Shown here in pieces: positions 20,372 through 29,011 of a stretch of 64,000 bases of DNA. Under the pieces are notes generated by a model, which was not told the origin of the DNA, did no database searches, and saw nothing but the letters and a program-made list of their open reading frames with translations. The DNA is from Parapedobacter sp051400755 (GTDB lineage Bacteria; Bacteroidota; Bacteroidia; Sphingobacteriales; Sphingobacteriaceae), in contig NZ_JBLFFL010000005.1 in assembly GCF_051400755.1 (NCBI RefSeq), positions 1 to 64,000 of the forward strand. Reading direction: 5' to 3'. Numbering within the stretch: position 1 is the stretch's first letter; each line of letters begins with the position of its first letter. The position numbers were made by a program, and so were the translations under genes.

Positions 20372-21644
20372 AGACGATTCGATATATGGTGCCGTTCACA
20401 TCGTCTGATACATACAAAGAACCATCAGGCCCTTGTGCCAATCCGCAAGGTCGATGTTTGGCGTCGCCGGGCGCAGCAATGGAGTCCACCTCCGCAAATC
20501 CATCGGCAAACACTTCCCAGTCGCCGCTAGGTTGGCCATTCTCAAAGGGTACGAAAGCAACCAGATAACCCTGCTGTTTAGGAGCCCTATTCCATGAGCC
20601 GTGGAACGCCACAAAGGCCCCATTTTTGTATCTGGCCGGAAATAAGTCTCCCGTGTAGAACAATAAGGCATTTGGCCCGATATGGCCGGGGAAAGCCACC
20701 ACCGGATCCAGAATGCCGGCATCGCCTTCCTGCTTGCCGTCACCGCCATATTCCGGATTGACGATTTTTTTCTGTTGGTGATGATCATAATAGACATATG
20801 GCCACCCCGCATCGGCCCCTTCGCTCAATCGATACATCGCCTCAGCAGGCAGGTCGATGCCCGTCTCGCCGTCGTATTGTTCGGGGTAAAAATCGTGAAG
20901 GTTGTCGCGGCCATGCTGCATTACAAACAACGCTCCCGCTTGCTGATTCCAGTCGAGCCCCACCACATTGCGCAACCCGGTGGCGTAGCGCTGCCCATCG
21001 CCATAGCGTTGCTTGACCCCGTCTGCCCGAAAACGCCAGATGCCCCCGGCAGAATCCAATATAGGGCAGGGTCGCATACCCGGAGAGCTCGGTGTACGGT
21101 CTTTTTCCTGACATACGTTGGAATAAGCGCCGATATTGACATACAGGTTTCCGGCATCGTCCAACGCGATGGATTTGGAGTTGTGTTGGCGGCGGTCGAT
21201 CAATCCGGTGACCACGGTATCAGGCGCATCGGGGTTGGCAACCCGCCCGTTTTCGTCCAGCGTGTAGCGAAACACCTCACTATTGGAAGAAGCGTAGAGG
21301 AAATTACCCTTGATAAAAATGCCCGTTCCGCCGTAGTCGCCAATTCCGGTGTGTTCCTCAGCTTTGCCGTCCCCGTCGGCATCGGACAGCATGATGATGC
21401 CTTGGCCGTCAACCGGCTGTTGCAGTTTGACAAAGATATCGCCGGCCGGATTGACGACAATATGCCGCGCCTCACCGATACTGTCGGCTACCTTCAGCGC
21501 ACCGAAGCCTTCGGGTAGTGTGAGACCAGCGTTGTCCGCATCGGCGGCAATGCCAACCCCTTCCTGGCCGCAAGACGCGAAGGTGAGTGCGATAGCGCAC
21601 GCGACGAGCCATTTGTTGTTTAATTGAGTTGCCATGTTTTTCAT
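20358..21644 (-). CDS. PQQ-dependent sugar dehydrogenase-type lipoprotein (sorbosone/glucose dehydrogenase fold)
   Basis: A six-bladed beta-propeller of the soluble glucose/L-sorbosone dehydrogenase type, which oxidises sugars or related aldehydes with PQQ. A lipoprotein signal ends at FASC (Cys25). Typical segments include GLRNVVGLDWNQQAGALFVM, HGRDNLHDFYPEQY, VAFHGSWNR and RPCGLAQGPDGSLYVSDD. A DADGDGKAEE stretch could bind calcium. The cytochrome c encoded immediately downstream is the likely partner. The true substrate is unknown and no PQQ-synthesis genes are in the window. Confidence 0.88.
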   Translation of the reverse strand: MKNMATQLNNKWLVACAIALTFASCGQEGVGIAADADNAGLTLPEGFGALKVADSIGEARHIVVNPAGDIFVKLQQPVDGQGIIMLSDADGDGKAEEHTGIGDYGGTGIFIKGNFLYASSNSEVFRYTLDENGRVANPDAPDTVVTGLIDRRQHNSKSIALDDAGNLYVNIGAYSNVCQEKDRTPSSPGMRPCPILDSAGGIWRFRADGVKQRYGDGQRYATGLRNVVGLDWNQQAGALFVMQHGRDNLHDFYPEQYDGETGIDLPAEAMYRLSEGADAGWPYVYYDHHQQKKIVNPEYGGDGKQEGDAGILDPVVAFPGHIGPNALLFYTGDLFPARYKNGAFVAFHGSWNRAPKQQGYLVAFVPFENGQPSGDWEVFADGFAEVDSIAAPGDAKHRPCGLAQGPDGSLYVSDDVNGTIYRIVYAGE

Positions 21645-21689
21645 TCAGTTATGTCAGTAAGTTGCACTGTTCCATCTGATTACAGTACA

Positions 21690-21720
21690 CAAAAATGGGT
21701 TTTTTGAATAGCATTTTCAA
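21690..21720 (-). promoter_or_regulatory. Candidate promoter of the dehydrogenase-cytochrome pair
   Basis: On the minus strand TTG (21718-21720), a 20-base spacer and CATTTTTG (21690-21697) fit the Bacteroidetes promoter with one mismatch in the -7 box. It lies about 45 bases before the start codon at 21644. Confidence 0.4.
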
Positions 21721-21828
21721 TGACTTCTTAAATAATGAGTGGTTGAAAAAAAAGCAATATTACAGGATTGTTACCCAACGTTAACATAAATACGTTTACT
21801 TTGTGTGACCAAAGTAATACCATATTCA

Positions 21829-22614
21829 ATGATGAACGCCAAAATACCCTCGCTTCTTGCAGTCGTTGTGCTGATGTCTTGTGCTACGTTTGCCACGGCT
21901 CGTGATTTTTATGAATTGAAGATTTATCAGCTAAAGAACGCCCAGCAGGTTGAGCAACTGGATGTTTTTCTGGAAAAGGCCTATCTTCCCGCCTTGCACC
22001 GGGCAGGAATCAGCAAGGTAGGCGTGTTCAAGCCAATCGCCAACGCCTCTGCCGAAGCAAGCGAAGGATTACGTGTCTATGTATTCATCCCCTATAAATC
22101 ATATAAACAGTTTGCCGCGTTGGACAATCGGCTGCAGACGGACAACGTGTATCAAGAGGCTGGCAAGGCGTACCTGCTCGCTACCCATGAAAACCCACCG
22201 TATGACCGGATAGAGACCATCCTGTTGAATGCATTTGAGGGGAGTCCGCACATGGAAGCCCCTAACCTTACTTCTCCCAAGTCCGAGCGCGTATACGAAC
22301 TCCGGAGCTATGAAGGGCCGACAGAGGCCCGCTACCGCAACAAAGTCGCGATGTTCAACAAAGGAGACGAAATCGGACTATTCAAGCGGCTTGGATTCAA
22401 TGCCGTCTTCTATGGCGAAGTGATCGCCGGCAGCCGCATGCCTAATCTCATGTACCTCACGACATTCGAAAATAAGCAGTCGCGTGATGCACATTGGGAT
22501 GCCTTTGGCAAAGACGCATATTGGAAAGAGCTTTCGGCCATGCCCGAATACCAGAATAATGTGTCGCGCAACCACCAGATTTTCTTGTACCCCACGGCAT
22601 ATTCGGATCTGTAA
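21829..22614 (+). CDS. NIPSNAP family exported protein
   Basis: A protein with two ferredoxin-like NIPSNAP repeats. The first starts RDFYELKIYQLKNAQQVEQL and the second, at about residue 160, ERVYELRSYEGPTEARYRNK. ATG ATG at 21829 begins a signal peptide (AVVVLMSCATFATA), so the longer GTG frame from 21805 is unlikely. NIPSNAP proteins have no settled biochemical role; some bacterial members act on small molecules like monooxygenase-type dimers. It appears to be a single-gene unit, with LytTR sites starting three bases after its stop. Confidence 0.87.
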   Translation: MMNAKIPSLLAVVVLMSCATFATARDFYELKIYQLKNAQQVEQLDVFLEKAYLPALHRAGISKVGVFKPIANASAEASEGLRVYVFIPYKSYKQFAALDNRLQTDNVYQEAGKAYLLATHENPPYDRIETILLNAFEGSPHMEAPNLTSPKSERVYELRSYEGPTEARYRNKVAMFNKGDEIGLFKRLGFNAVFYGEVIAGSRMPNLMYLTTFENKQSRDAHWDAFGKDAYWKELSAMPEYQNNVSRNHQIFLYPTAYSDL

Positions 22615-22617
22615 GCG

Positions 22618-22647
22618 ACCGTTCGTCGGTCGTTTCCTACCGTTCGT
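22618..22647 (+). promoter_or_regulatory. LytTR-type direct repeat binding site
   Basis: Two identical copies of ACCGTTCGT lie at 22618-22626 and 22639-22647, separated by 12 bases, which puts them two helical turns apart on one face. Each copy fits the general LytTR/AgrA consensus at all positions. A near-consensus -7 element CATCTTTG follows at 22681-22688. The operon downstream encodes a LytTR response regulator (24567-25319), so self-regulation is likely. Confidence 0.65.
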
Positions 22648-22692
22648 CGGATAAGCCTTCGGTCTGCCATAGCAGGTAGCCATCTTTGCGTC

Positions 22693-22818
22693 ATGAAACA
22701 CATGACGACTCCTTCCGTACTGCTCATTTTAGCCCTACCCATCTGCTTTTCAGGCCAAACCACGTCGCATACCTGGCCCCGGTGCTCGGCGCGATCACGT
22801 TTATCCGTTAACTCTTAA
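22693..22818 (+). pseudogene. Signal-peptide gene remnant after the LytTR promoter
   Basis: An ATG just after the -7 element opens a 41-codon frame with a good signal peptide (MTTPSVLLILALPICFSGQ), but the rest (SHTWPRCSARSRLSVNS) looks random. A second frame nearby reads YLAPVLGAITFIR and a stop at 22811, resembling a normal protein C-terminus. The stretch looks like a gene reduced to its ends by an internal deletion with a frame change. It could also be a real short exported peptide. Confidence 0.35.
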
Positions 22819-22830
22819 ATTCACACCATC

Positions 22831-23475
22831 ATGAACAATTTCATCAAAACGGCCACCTTGCTCTTCCTCGTATGGGGCTTGCAGCAGACCGCCCGCGCGC
22901 AGGGAGCCTATGAAACCGCCATGGATACCGCCTTCCACGCACTGGGCGAAACCCATGAACCCGGTGCCTTTGCCACCTTGGCCAATCGCTTCGAACAGAT
23001 CGGCAATGTAGCGGGCGATCACTGGGAGCCGCTTTATTATGCCGCTTACTGCCGCTTGATGGCCGGCATCATGCAGTCCGAACCTGCGCAAAAGGACCCT
23101 TTCTTCGACCAGGCCCTCAAGCTGGTGGAGGCGGCCGATGCCCGGCAGGCCGACAACAGCGAAATTCATGCGCTACAGGGTTATGTGCTATTGATGAAAA
23201 TGACCGTCGACCCGCAGAACCGGTTCTACCTGATCGGCCAGGCCGAAGCGGTGCTTGAAGAAGCCATACAGCTGGATCCTGCCAACCCTCGGCCCGACTT
23301 CATTAAGGGGCAAAATACTTTCTATACACCCGAGCCTTTCGGTGGAGGCGCTAAGGCTGCCAAGCCGCTGTTGGAGCGGGCGAAGGAAAAATTCGATGCC
23401 TTCAAGGCCGATGGCAAATACGCGCCCAATTGGGGTCAGGACCGGTGCGAGTACCTGCTCGGGGAGGTTGAGTAA
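22831..23475 (+). CDS. Exported helical-repeat (TPR-like) protein
   Basis: A 214-residue exported protein with a signal peptide ending RAQ (about residue 24). The mature part is alpha-helical with TPR-like hairpins: DHWEPLYYAAYCRLMAGIM, SEIHALQGYVLLMKM and AEAVLEEAIQLDPANPRP, where the last matches the TPR ending well. It has no enzymatic motif. It is the first intact gene of the operon with the LytS-type kinase (27 bases on), so it may be a periplasmic sensor partner or simply a co-regulated protein. Confidence 0.8.
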   Translation: MNNFIKTATLLFLVWGLQQTARAQGAYETAMDTAFHALGETHEPGAFATLANRFEQIGNVAGDHWEPLYYAAYCRLMAGIMQSEPAQKDPFFDQALKLVEAADARQADNSEIHALQGYVLLMKMTVDPQNRFYLIGQAEAVLEEAIQLDPANPRPDFIKGQNTFYTPEPFGGGAKAAKPLLERAKEKFDAFKADGKYAPNWGQDRCEYLLGEVE

Positions 23476-23502
23476 AACTTCGTATATTCGGACCAACGGT
23501 TT

Positions 23503-24570
23503 ATGAAAACAGCAGCAGATTATACCCAAAGCCGTTACTACTGGCTATGGCTCAATTTGGCCTCCATCTTATTTGGCGTCTTCGTGTCGTTCGTCATCTC
23601 CACCTGCATTGCCCTCGTGAAGGGTAGCTGGCCGTTGCCCCAATACATGCTCCTCAGCTTGATGTTTGGCATCATCATTAGTCTTTGCATCGCCAATAGC
23701 ATCCATATATTGGGGCTCTTCAGCAAGCGCAAGGCCGATTACGGTTGGGGGTTTTTGCTGATGTATTACGGGGTGAGCCTGGTGGGTATGGTCATCGGCG
23801 TAGAGCTTACCTATCTGTTGGCTTTCTGGCTGTTCGGCATGCCGTTCAAGCCGTTCCACTGGGCAGACCTCCAGTTCAGCGCCATCATCGTATTGATCAT
23901 CTGCACGGCTATCTACATCTATTTCAGCATGCGCGAGCGGCAAAAGACAGTACTGCAGCAAAAGGAAATGGACATCATGCGCATGGGCAAGCTGAAAACA
24001 GAAGCCGAGCTGGCCGCTCTGCAATCGAAGATCAACCCTCATTTCCTGTACAATGCCCTCAACTCCATTGCCAGCCTCATCCCTTCCAACCCCGCCAAGG
24101 CTGAGGAGATGACCGTGAAGCTCTCCAGCCTGTTCAGACAAAGCATCAACCACGAACAGGGATATTGGGGTACGGTGGCCAGCGAAATGGACATCGTCAA
24201 TACGTATATCGACATCGAACGGATCCGCTTCGGCGAGCGGATCCGTTTTTCGGTCAACGTCGCCGAACACTTGAAAGAGGCAAAAATCCCCCGCTTCCTC
24301 ATCCAGCCCTTGGTAGAAAATGCCCTGAAACACGGACTAAAGGATGTCGTCAAAAACGGCCTGCTGGAGGTGCAGCTTATCCGGCAGGGCGGGCGCCTGC
24401 TAATCATCGTGGCCGATAACGGGCAGCCCTTCCCCGACGAGCTGAAGGCGGGCTATGGCCTGCAGAGTACGTACGACAAGCTGCAGCTGCTCTACGTCGA
24501 CGATTACAAGGTCACCTTGGCCAACACACCACGCAAACAACTGACCATAACCATCCCCTTCGAAACATGA
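23503..24570 (+). CDS. LytS/YehU-type sensor histidine kinase
   Basis: A membrane sensor kinase of the His_kinase (PF06580) family. Four hydrophobic segments occupy about residues 15-145 with short loops and no large extracellular domain. The phosphoacceptor is His180 in SKINPHFLYNALNSIASLIP, and the ATPase domain shows RFLIQPLVENALKHGL and ADNGQPFPDELKAGYGL. Its stop overlaps the response regulator start by four bases (ATGA), so the two form a coupled pair. Confidence 0.94.
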   Translation: MKTAADYTQSRYYWLWLNLASILFGVFVSFVISTCIALVKGSWPLPQYMLLSLMFGIIISLCIANSIHILGLFSKRKADYGWGFLLMYYGVSLVGMVIGVELTYLLAFWLFGMPFKPFHWADLQFSAIIVLIICTAIYIYFSMRERQKTVLQQKEMDIMRMGKLKTEAELAALQSKINPHFLYNALNSIASLIPSNPAKAEEMTVKLSSLFRQSINHEQGYWGTVASEMDIVNTYIDIERIRFGERIRFSVNVAEHLKEAKIPRFLIQPLVENALKHGLKDVVKNGLLEVQLIRQGGRLLIIVADNGQPFPDELKAGYGLQSTYDKLQLLYVDDYKVTLANTPRKQLTITIPFET

Positions 24571-25319
24571 CCATCACCTACAGCGCCCTGATCGTCGATG
24601 ACGAACCCCTTGCCCGGCAGCGGCTTAGGCAGTTGCTGCACGCCCACCCGGCCATCCTAGTGGTGGGTGAAGCTGGTAACGGCGAAGAGGCCTTGGTGCT
24701 GATCAAGGCGCTACAGCCCGATCTGCTCTTCCTCGACATCGAAATGCCCGTATCCAACGGGTTCGAGCTGCTCAAACAACTGGAACAGCAGCCATGGGTG
24801 GTCTTTGTTACGGCGTACGACCAATATGCCCTCCAAGCCTTTGAACAGAATTCGGTCGACTACCTCCTCAAGCCCGTGGAGCCCGCCCGGCTGGAGAAAA
24901 CCATCCGGAAACTCACCCAGGCTGCTACCCCGCCGGCATCGATCGATATTCAGCGCCTCCTCGATAGCATCCGCCCGCAGCAGGCCCTGGCCAGTCTCAC
25001 CGTCAGGTTGGGCGATCGGATCCTACTCATCAAGGTGGATCAGCTAGTCGCCGTCGACGCCGAAGACAAGTACGTTCTTCTGCATACTGCGGATGGCAAG
25101 CGTCACCTGACCGATTATACGCTTGTCGACCTGGAAAACCAATTGCCGCATCAATTCCTCCGTATACACCGCAGCACGATCGTCAATACCGATCGCATCC
25201 GCGAGGTCCGCCGGGGGTTTAACGGTTCGTTTACCTTCGTAATGGACGCTGTGGATAACCCCCGATTCAAGTCGAGCCGATCGCATGGGGAGGCGATCAA
25301 AGCGCGGCTGGGGTGGTAA
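24567..25319 (+). CDS. LytTR family response regulator
   Basis: A DNA-binding response regulator. The receiver domain (residues 1-120) has the acidic pair Asp11/Asp12, the phosphorylation site Asp57 in LLFLDIEMP and the conserved Lys in YLLKPV. The LytTR DNA-binding domain is at about 145-250, with VDAEDKYVLLHTADGK and FLRIHRSTIVNTDRIREV. It pairs with the upstream kinase. A LytTR-type direct repeat lies at 22618-22647 before the operon and is the obvious candidate target. Confidence 0.95.
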   Translation: MTITYSALIVDDEPLARQRLRQLLHAHPAILVVGEAGNGEEALVLIKALQPDLLFLDIEMPVSNGFELLKQLEQQPWVVFVTAYDQYALQAFEQNSVDYLLKPVEPARLEKTIRKLTQAATPPASIDIQRLLDSIRPQQALASLTVRLGDRILLIKVDQLVAVDAEDKYVLLHTADGKRHLTDYTLVDLENQLPHQFLRIHRSTIVNTDRIREVRRGFNGSFTFVMDAVDNPRFKSSRSHGEAIKARLGW

Positions 25320-25444
25320 ACCTGATGATGTACATGGCTATACTCCCGCTGCGGCGGTTGAAATGTCGGCAACATCAGCATTTCATTTCGTCACGCATTT
25401 AACCGCATTCGTCCCAGTTGGTACTGAATTTGTCACATAGACCG

Positions 25445-25452
25445 TAGCTTTG
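25445..25452 (+). promoter_or_regulatory. Promoter -7 element for the DUF4407 gene
   Basis: TAGCTTTG matches TAnnTTTG exactly. A TTGG 23 bases upstream may be the -33 box. Transcription would start near 25457, about 65 bases before the ATG at 25523. The rest of 25320-25444 shows no further signal that I recognise. Confidence 0.5.
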
Positions 25453-25522
25453 CGTGAATGATAGAAAGAATCTGTAACAATATGGTGTTCAAGCGGTCTT
25501 ATAAACTGGATATCCAGCGGTA

Positions 25523-26617
25523 ATGGAGAAAGTGACTCGATTTTTTTGGTGGTGCAGCGGTGTACACCAGGCGACTTTGGCGAAATACCCGGCCGAACAT
25601 AACAAATATGTAGGTATCGGTGCGACCATTTTTTTCACGGGCCTGTTTGCTGCGTTGTCGGGTGGTTATGCGCTCTATTTCGTCTTCAGCGGGGGGCAAT
25701 TGTCACTCTTATATGCACTCCTCTTTGGCTTGCTTTGGGGCCTGGCCATCTTCAATATGGACCGCTACATCGTATCAAGCATCAACAAAAACGCATCGGG
25801 ATTCAGGCAGCTTCTGCAAGCCACGCCGCGCATCCTGCTGGCCATTCTCATCGGGATCGTCATTGCACGCCCATTGGAACTGAAGGTTTTCGATAAGGAA
25901 ATACGTGAGCAGCTCCGGGTGACGTACCTCGACCGCCAGCGGGCCAATATTGATACGCTCAACAAGGCGTTTGAAAGCAAATACATCATCGAACTGGCGA
26001 AGGTGGCCGAACTGAAAGCCGAACGGGATTCGCTGGAAGCGACCATCAAAGCCGATCGCCTCAAACTTAAACTGGAGACCTTCGGCGAGAAGACCGTCGA
26101 AACCTCGGGTATCGTCGGTTACGGACCCTATGCTAAGCAACGGCAGGCCGACCTTGATAAACAAGAGCAATACCTCGATACGCTCCGTACCCGGGTTCAA
26201 CAGCAGGAAGCGTTCATCCAGCAACGCAAACAATTTGACGGATTGTTGGATGAGCAATTGCTCACCGGCGCGCAGCTTGACAGTGCTGTCAACGTGGCTG
26301 GATTTGCCGACCGCAATGCGGCGCTGGGCGACCTGAAATATCATCCGGATGGTACCGTAAACAGCGCCAACTATTGGTCTATCACCTTTATCATGTTGCT
26401 TTTTATCTTCTTTGAATGCCTTCCGGTATTCGTCAAGCTGATGAGCGCCCGCGATGCCTATGATACGGATCTGAAAGACCGGCAAACCGCCGGCATCTAC
26501 CGCTCGGGAAAGGATCGAGACGCCGACATCGCCGTCGAAGATGGCGTGCACGATACGCGCGTGCAGCAGGCCATCGAAAAGCGCAAAGCCCAGCTCTGGG
26601 AAGGCGAGGCGTTGTAG
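25523..26617 (+). CDS. DUF4407 membrane protein
   Basis: A 364-residue protein that matches DUF4407. The start is FFWWCSGVHQATLAKYP, followed by paired membrane segments at about 30-52 and 55-75, then the conserved NMDRYIVSSINK. A third segment (ILLAILIGIVIARPLELKVF) precedes a long coiled-coil region at about 125-255 rich in Glu, Lys and Gln. A fourth membrane segment SITFIMLLFIFFECLPVFVK comes near the end. The function of this family is not known. It seems to be a single-gene unit. Confidence 0.88.
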   Translation: MEKVTRFFWWCSGVHQATLAKYPAEHNKYVGIGATIFFTGLFAALSGGYALYFVFSGGQLSLLYALLFGLLWGLAIFNMDRYIVSSINKNASGFRQLLQATPRILLAILIGIVIARPLELKVFDKEIREQLRVTYLDRQRANIDTLNKAFESKYIIELAKVAELKAERDSLEATIKADRLKLKLETFGEKTVETSGIVGYGPYAKQRQADLDKQEQYLDTLRTRVQQQEAFIQQRKQFDGLLDEQLLTGAQLDSAVNVAGFADRNAALGDLKYHPDGTVNSANYWSITFIMLLFIFFECLPVFVKLMSARDAYDTDLKDRQTAGIYRSGKDRDADIAVEDGVHDTRVQQAIEKRKAQLWEGEAL

Positions 26618-26704
26618 GTTTTATCGATTCATCACATAACTGCCCGGTTTCACCCCATTTTGTTGCCTGAGCTTTCGGAGACACCTATTATTGTCGAAGT
26701 TTTT

Positions 26705-27559
26705 ATGTCGACTTATATGATTCAATCGAGAAATTTTTGGATAGCATCCGTTTTACTTGCTATTGTCCCGCTGCTGGCCGTTGATATCACCGAAAACCTG
26801 CTGGCTTGGCAGAAGGATGTAAGAGAGGAGTTGATCAACGTTGTACAGGACGTAGATAACGTTTTTGACCGACAACAGAAGGCCGTTATCTTGGATGAAG
26901 TGTTCGAGCGAAACCAGGAACTTTCCACATCGATTCTCCTGAACGCATTGGTCAGCGTCATGTTGTTGTTGGTCGCATGCTATTTTTTTAACCGTTACCG
27001 GAAAACAGGAAACGTTAAGCTCGTCAGCGCAGTTTTCATGTGCCTCGTCATGATTACCTTATTGATGGCGCTTAAAGTCTTTTCTGCATCGTTGTTCATA
27101 AAAAACCAAGGGATACAATTTGTCAATATCCCAAAAACAGATAGTACATTGCACGCATTGATTGGCACCCATTTTAGCGGTAAGGTCGTATATGTAGATT
27201 TCTGGGGGACGACTTGCGGGCCCTGTTTGACGGAGTTCCGCCATTTTACCAAGCCGCTGAAAAAAGCCTTCCCTATGGGAAGAGACGTGGAGTATCTGTA
27301 TATCGCGAATGGCAATGAATACCTTTGGAAGAAGCAAATAGCCAAGTACGATGTCGAGGGGTATCACGTATTTTTGGATGATCGCCAATACGAGCAACTA
27401 TATCGTCAATCCGTGCAAGATAAGAACGCACAGGTGCTCATGCCAACATATCTAATTGTGGGTAAACAGGGGGAAATTATGAAAACAAACGCCCATCGAC
27501 CAAGTGAAAAAACAGCGCTTTATGCCCAATTGGAGCGCGTAATCCAATTAAACCGATAA
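26705..27559 (+). CDS. Membrane-anchored thioredoxin-like (TlpA/ResA-type) protein
   Basis: The C-terminal half is a thioredoxin fold: VVYVDFWGTTCGPCLTEFRH holds the CGPC redox pair (Cys171 and Cys174 from the ATG at 26705), and the cis-Pro is in VLMPTYLIVGK. The N-terminal half has three membrane segments (residues 10-27, 77-95 and 105-125), so the domain faces the periplasm. The longest frame, from TTG at 26660, adds 15 residues with no clear role. It lies 23 bases before a LytS-type kinase and is probably in the same transcript, which is unusual and suggests redox input or shared control. Confidence 0.85.
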   Translation: MSTYMIQSRNFWIASVLLAIVPLLAVDITENLLAWQKDVREELINVVQDVDNVFDRQQKAVILDEVFERNQELSTSILLNALVSVMLLLVACYFFNRYRKTGNVKLVSAVFMCLVMITLLMALKVFSASLFIKNQGIQFVNIPKTDSTLHALIGTHFSGKVVYVDFWGTTCGPCLTEFRHFTKPLKKAFPMGRDVEYLYIANGNEYLWKKQIAKYDVEGYHVFLDDRQYEQLYRQSVQDKNAQVLMPTYLIVGKQGEIMKTNAHRPSEKTALYAQLERVIQLNR

Positions 27560-27582
27560 TCGCCTTTAAACAACTTATACAT

Positions 27583-28992
27583 ATGAAATTCCATCGTATC
27601 GAAAGCATTTTAGTAACGGGGATCTACCTTTTTATCCTGATTCTAATTTATGGCAACAAGGCTTCCTTTCTAAGTGTCCGGGAGGGGGTGGCATTGTTTG
27701 CCTACATCAGCGTCATCTATGGCGCATTCATGGTGTTTACGCAGTGGATTTCTCCGGTCTTATTCAGGCGTCAAAAAATTGAAAGCGGCATCCTGTTCAC
27801 GTTGACCTTGTTTTTTGCTACATGGCTAGGGTTATCCCTCAGCATCTGGGTAAAAGAGCATCAGACCGTTCACATCCGTACATTTTGGGAATCCCTCCCT
27901 CAAATGGAATCGTTGGGCACCACACTACTGGTTTTCGCCATCGTCTTGATCTACGAAGGCATCAAACGGGTGATCCGCTATACGCAAGGCCAGCAAAAAA
28001 CGCTGGCTACGCGAATTGCGCAGGAGAGCTTGGTGGTTCTGGGGGGTGGAACGCTGATTTTCCTGCTGCTGTTGGCCCTGGATGACGATTTAGCCGGACT
28101 TTGGCTCTCGGCTGTACCGTATGCCTATGTCTTGTTTGCCATCAATACCTATTGGTTGATTCCCGTGTGCGAAAAACACCGATATAACATCGCTAAATAC
28201 CTGTTATTGGCCATCCCGCTGTCATTCATCTTGTTTATCCCCTTCGGGATTTTCTTTCTGGCGTTTACAAGATCCGACGAGCCGCTGTTTTTCTTGGAGT
28301 GGTTAGGCATTAGCTTGGCGGTGCTACCCTTTTCTTATTACTTGTACAGCCGTCAAAAGGTGCGCGGTGCTCAGTTGTTCAGCCTAAAGATGGAGCTTGG
28401 CCAAACATCGGCCGACCTGAGTTTCTTGCGTTCGCAGATCAACCCTCATTTCCTGTTTAATATCCTCAATACGTTGTATGGGACGGCACTGCAAGAGCAT
28501 GCAGAACGCACATCGTCCGGCATCCAAAAACTGGGCGATATGATGCGCTTCATGCTCCACGAGAATAATCAGGACCGCATCTTGCTGGCGCGCGAGATCG
28601 AATACCTCAGCAATTACATCGACCTGCAATTGTTGCGTACGGCCACTTCTCCAGCCATTACGGTAGAGCGCGATATCAAGGATGTAATGGACGGCACGTA
28701 TATCGCCCCCATGTTGCTCATCCCTTTTGTGGAGAATGCTTTTAAACATGGGATCAGCCTGCAAGATAAATCCTGGATAAAGATCAGCCTGAATGAGTCC
28801 GAAGGAGAGCTGTATTTCGATGTGCACAACAGCATCCACCGCAAAGCCGAATCGGATCCCGAACGGCGCCATTCAGGTGTCGGACTGGAAAATGTCAAGC
28901 AGCGGCTGGCAATGCTGTATCCCGGCCGGCATGAATTGGTGATACGGGAGACGACCCAAGAGTTTTTTGTGCACCTAACAATCCGATTGTAA
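27583..28992 (+). CDS. LytS/YehU-type sensor histidine kinase
   Basis: A 469-residue membrane kinase with about eight hydrophobic segments in residues 8-255 (for example VTGIYLFILILIYG and LLLAIPLSFILFIPFGIFFL). The phosphoacceptor His289 is in LRSQINPHFLFNILNTLYG. The ATPase part shows MLLIPFVENAFKHGISL and GVGLENVKQRLAMLYP. The partner regulator starts 19 bases downstream. The signal it senses is unknown. Confidence 0.94.
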   Translation: MKFHRIESILVTGIYLFILILIYGNKASFLSVREGVALFAYISVIYGAFMVFTQWISPVLFRRQKIESGILFTLTLFFATWLGLSLSIWVKEHQTVHIRTFWESLPQMESLGTTLLVFAIVLIYEGIKRVIRYTQGQQKTLATRIAQESLVVLGGGTLIFLLLLALDDDLAGLWLSAVPYAYVLFAINTYWLIPVCEKHRYNIAKYLLLAIPLSFILFIPFGIFFLAFTRSDEPLFFLEWLGISLAVLPFSYYLYSRQKVRGAQLFSLKMELGQTSADLSFLRSQINPHFLFNILNTLYGTALQEHAERTSSGIQKLGDMMRFMLHENNQDRILLAREIEYLSNYIDLQLLRTATSPAITVERDIKDVMDGTYIAPMLLIPFVENAFKHGISLQDKSWIKISLNESEGELYFDVHNSIHRKAESDPERRHSGVGLENVKQRLAMLYPGRHELVIRETTQEFFVHLTIRL

Positions 28993-29011
28993 TGGCTATA
29001 TTCGTGTCATA

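Noticed and set aside
25320..25380. Imperfect inverted repeat CTGATGATG / CAACATCAG after the first LytTR regulator gene as a terminator
   Set aside because: The loop is long, the stem imperfect and no T run follows.
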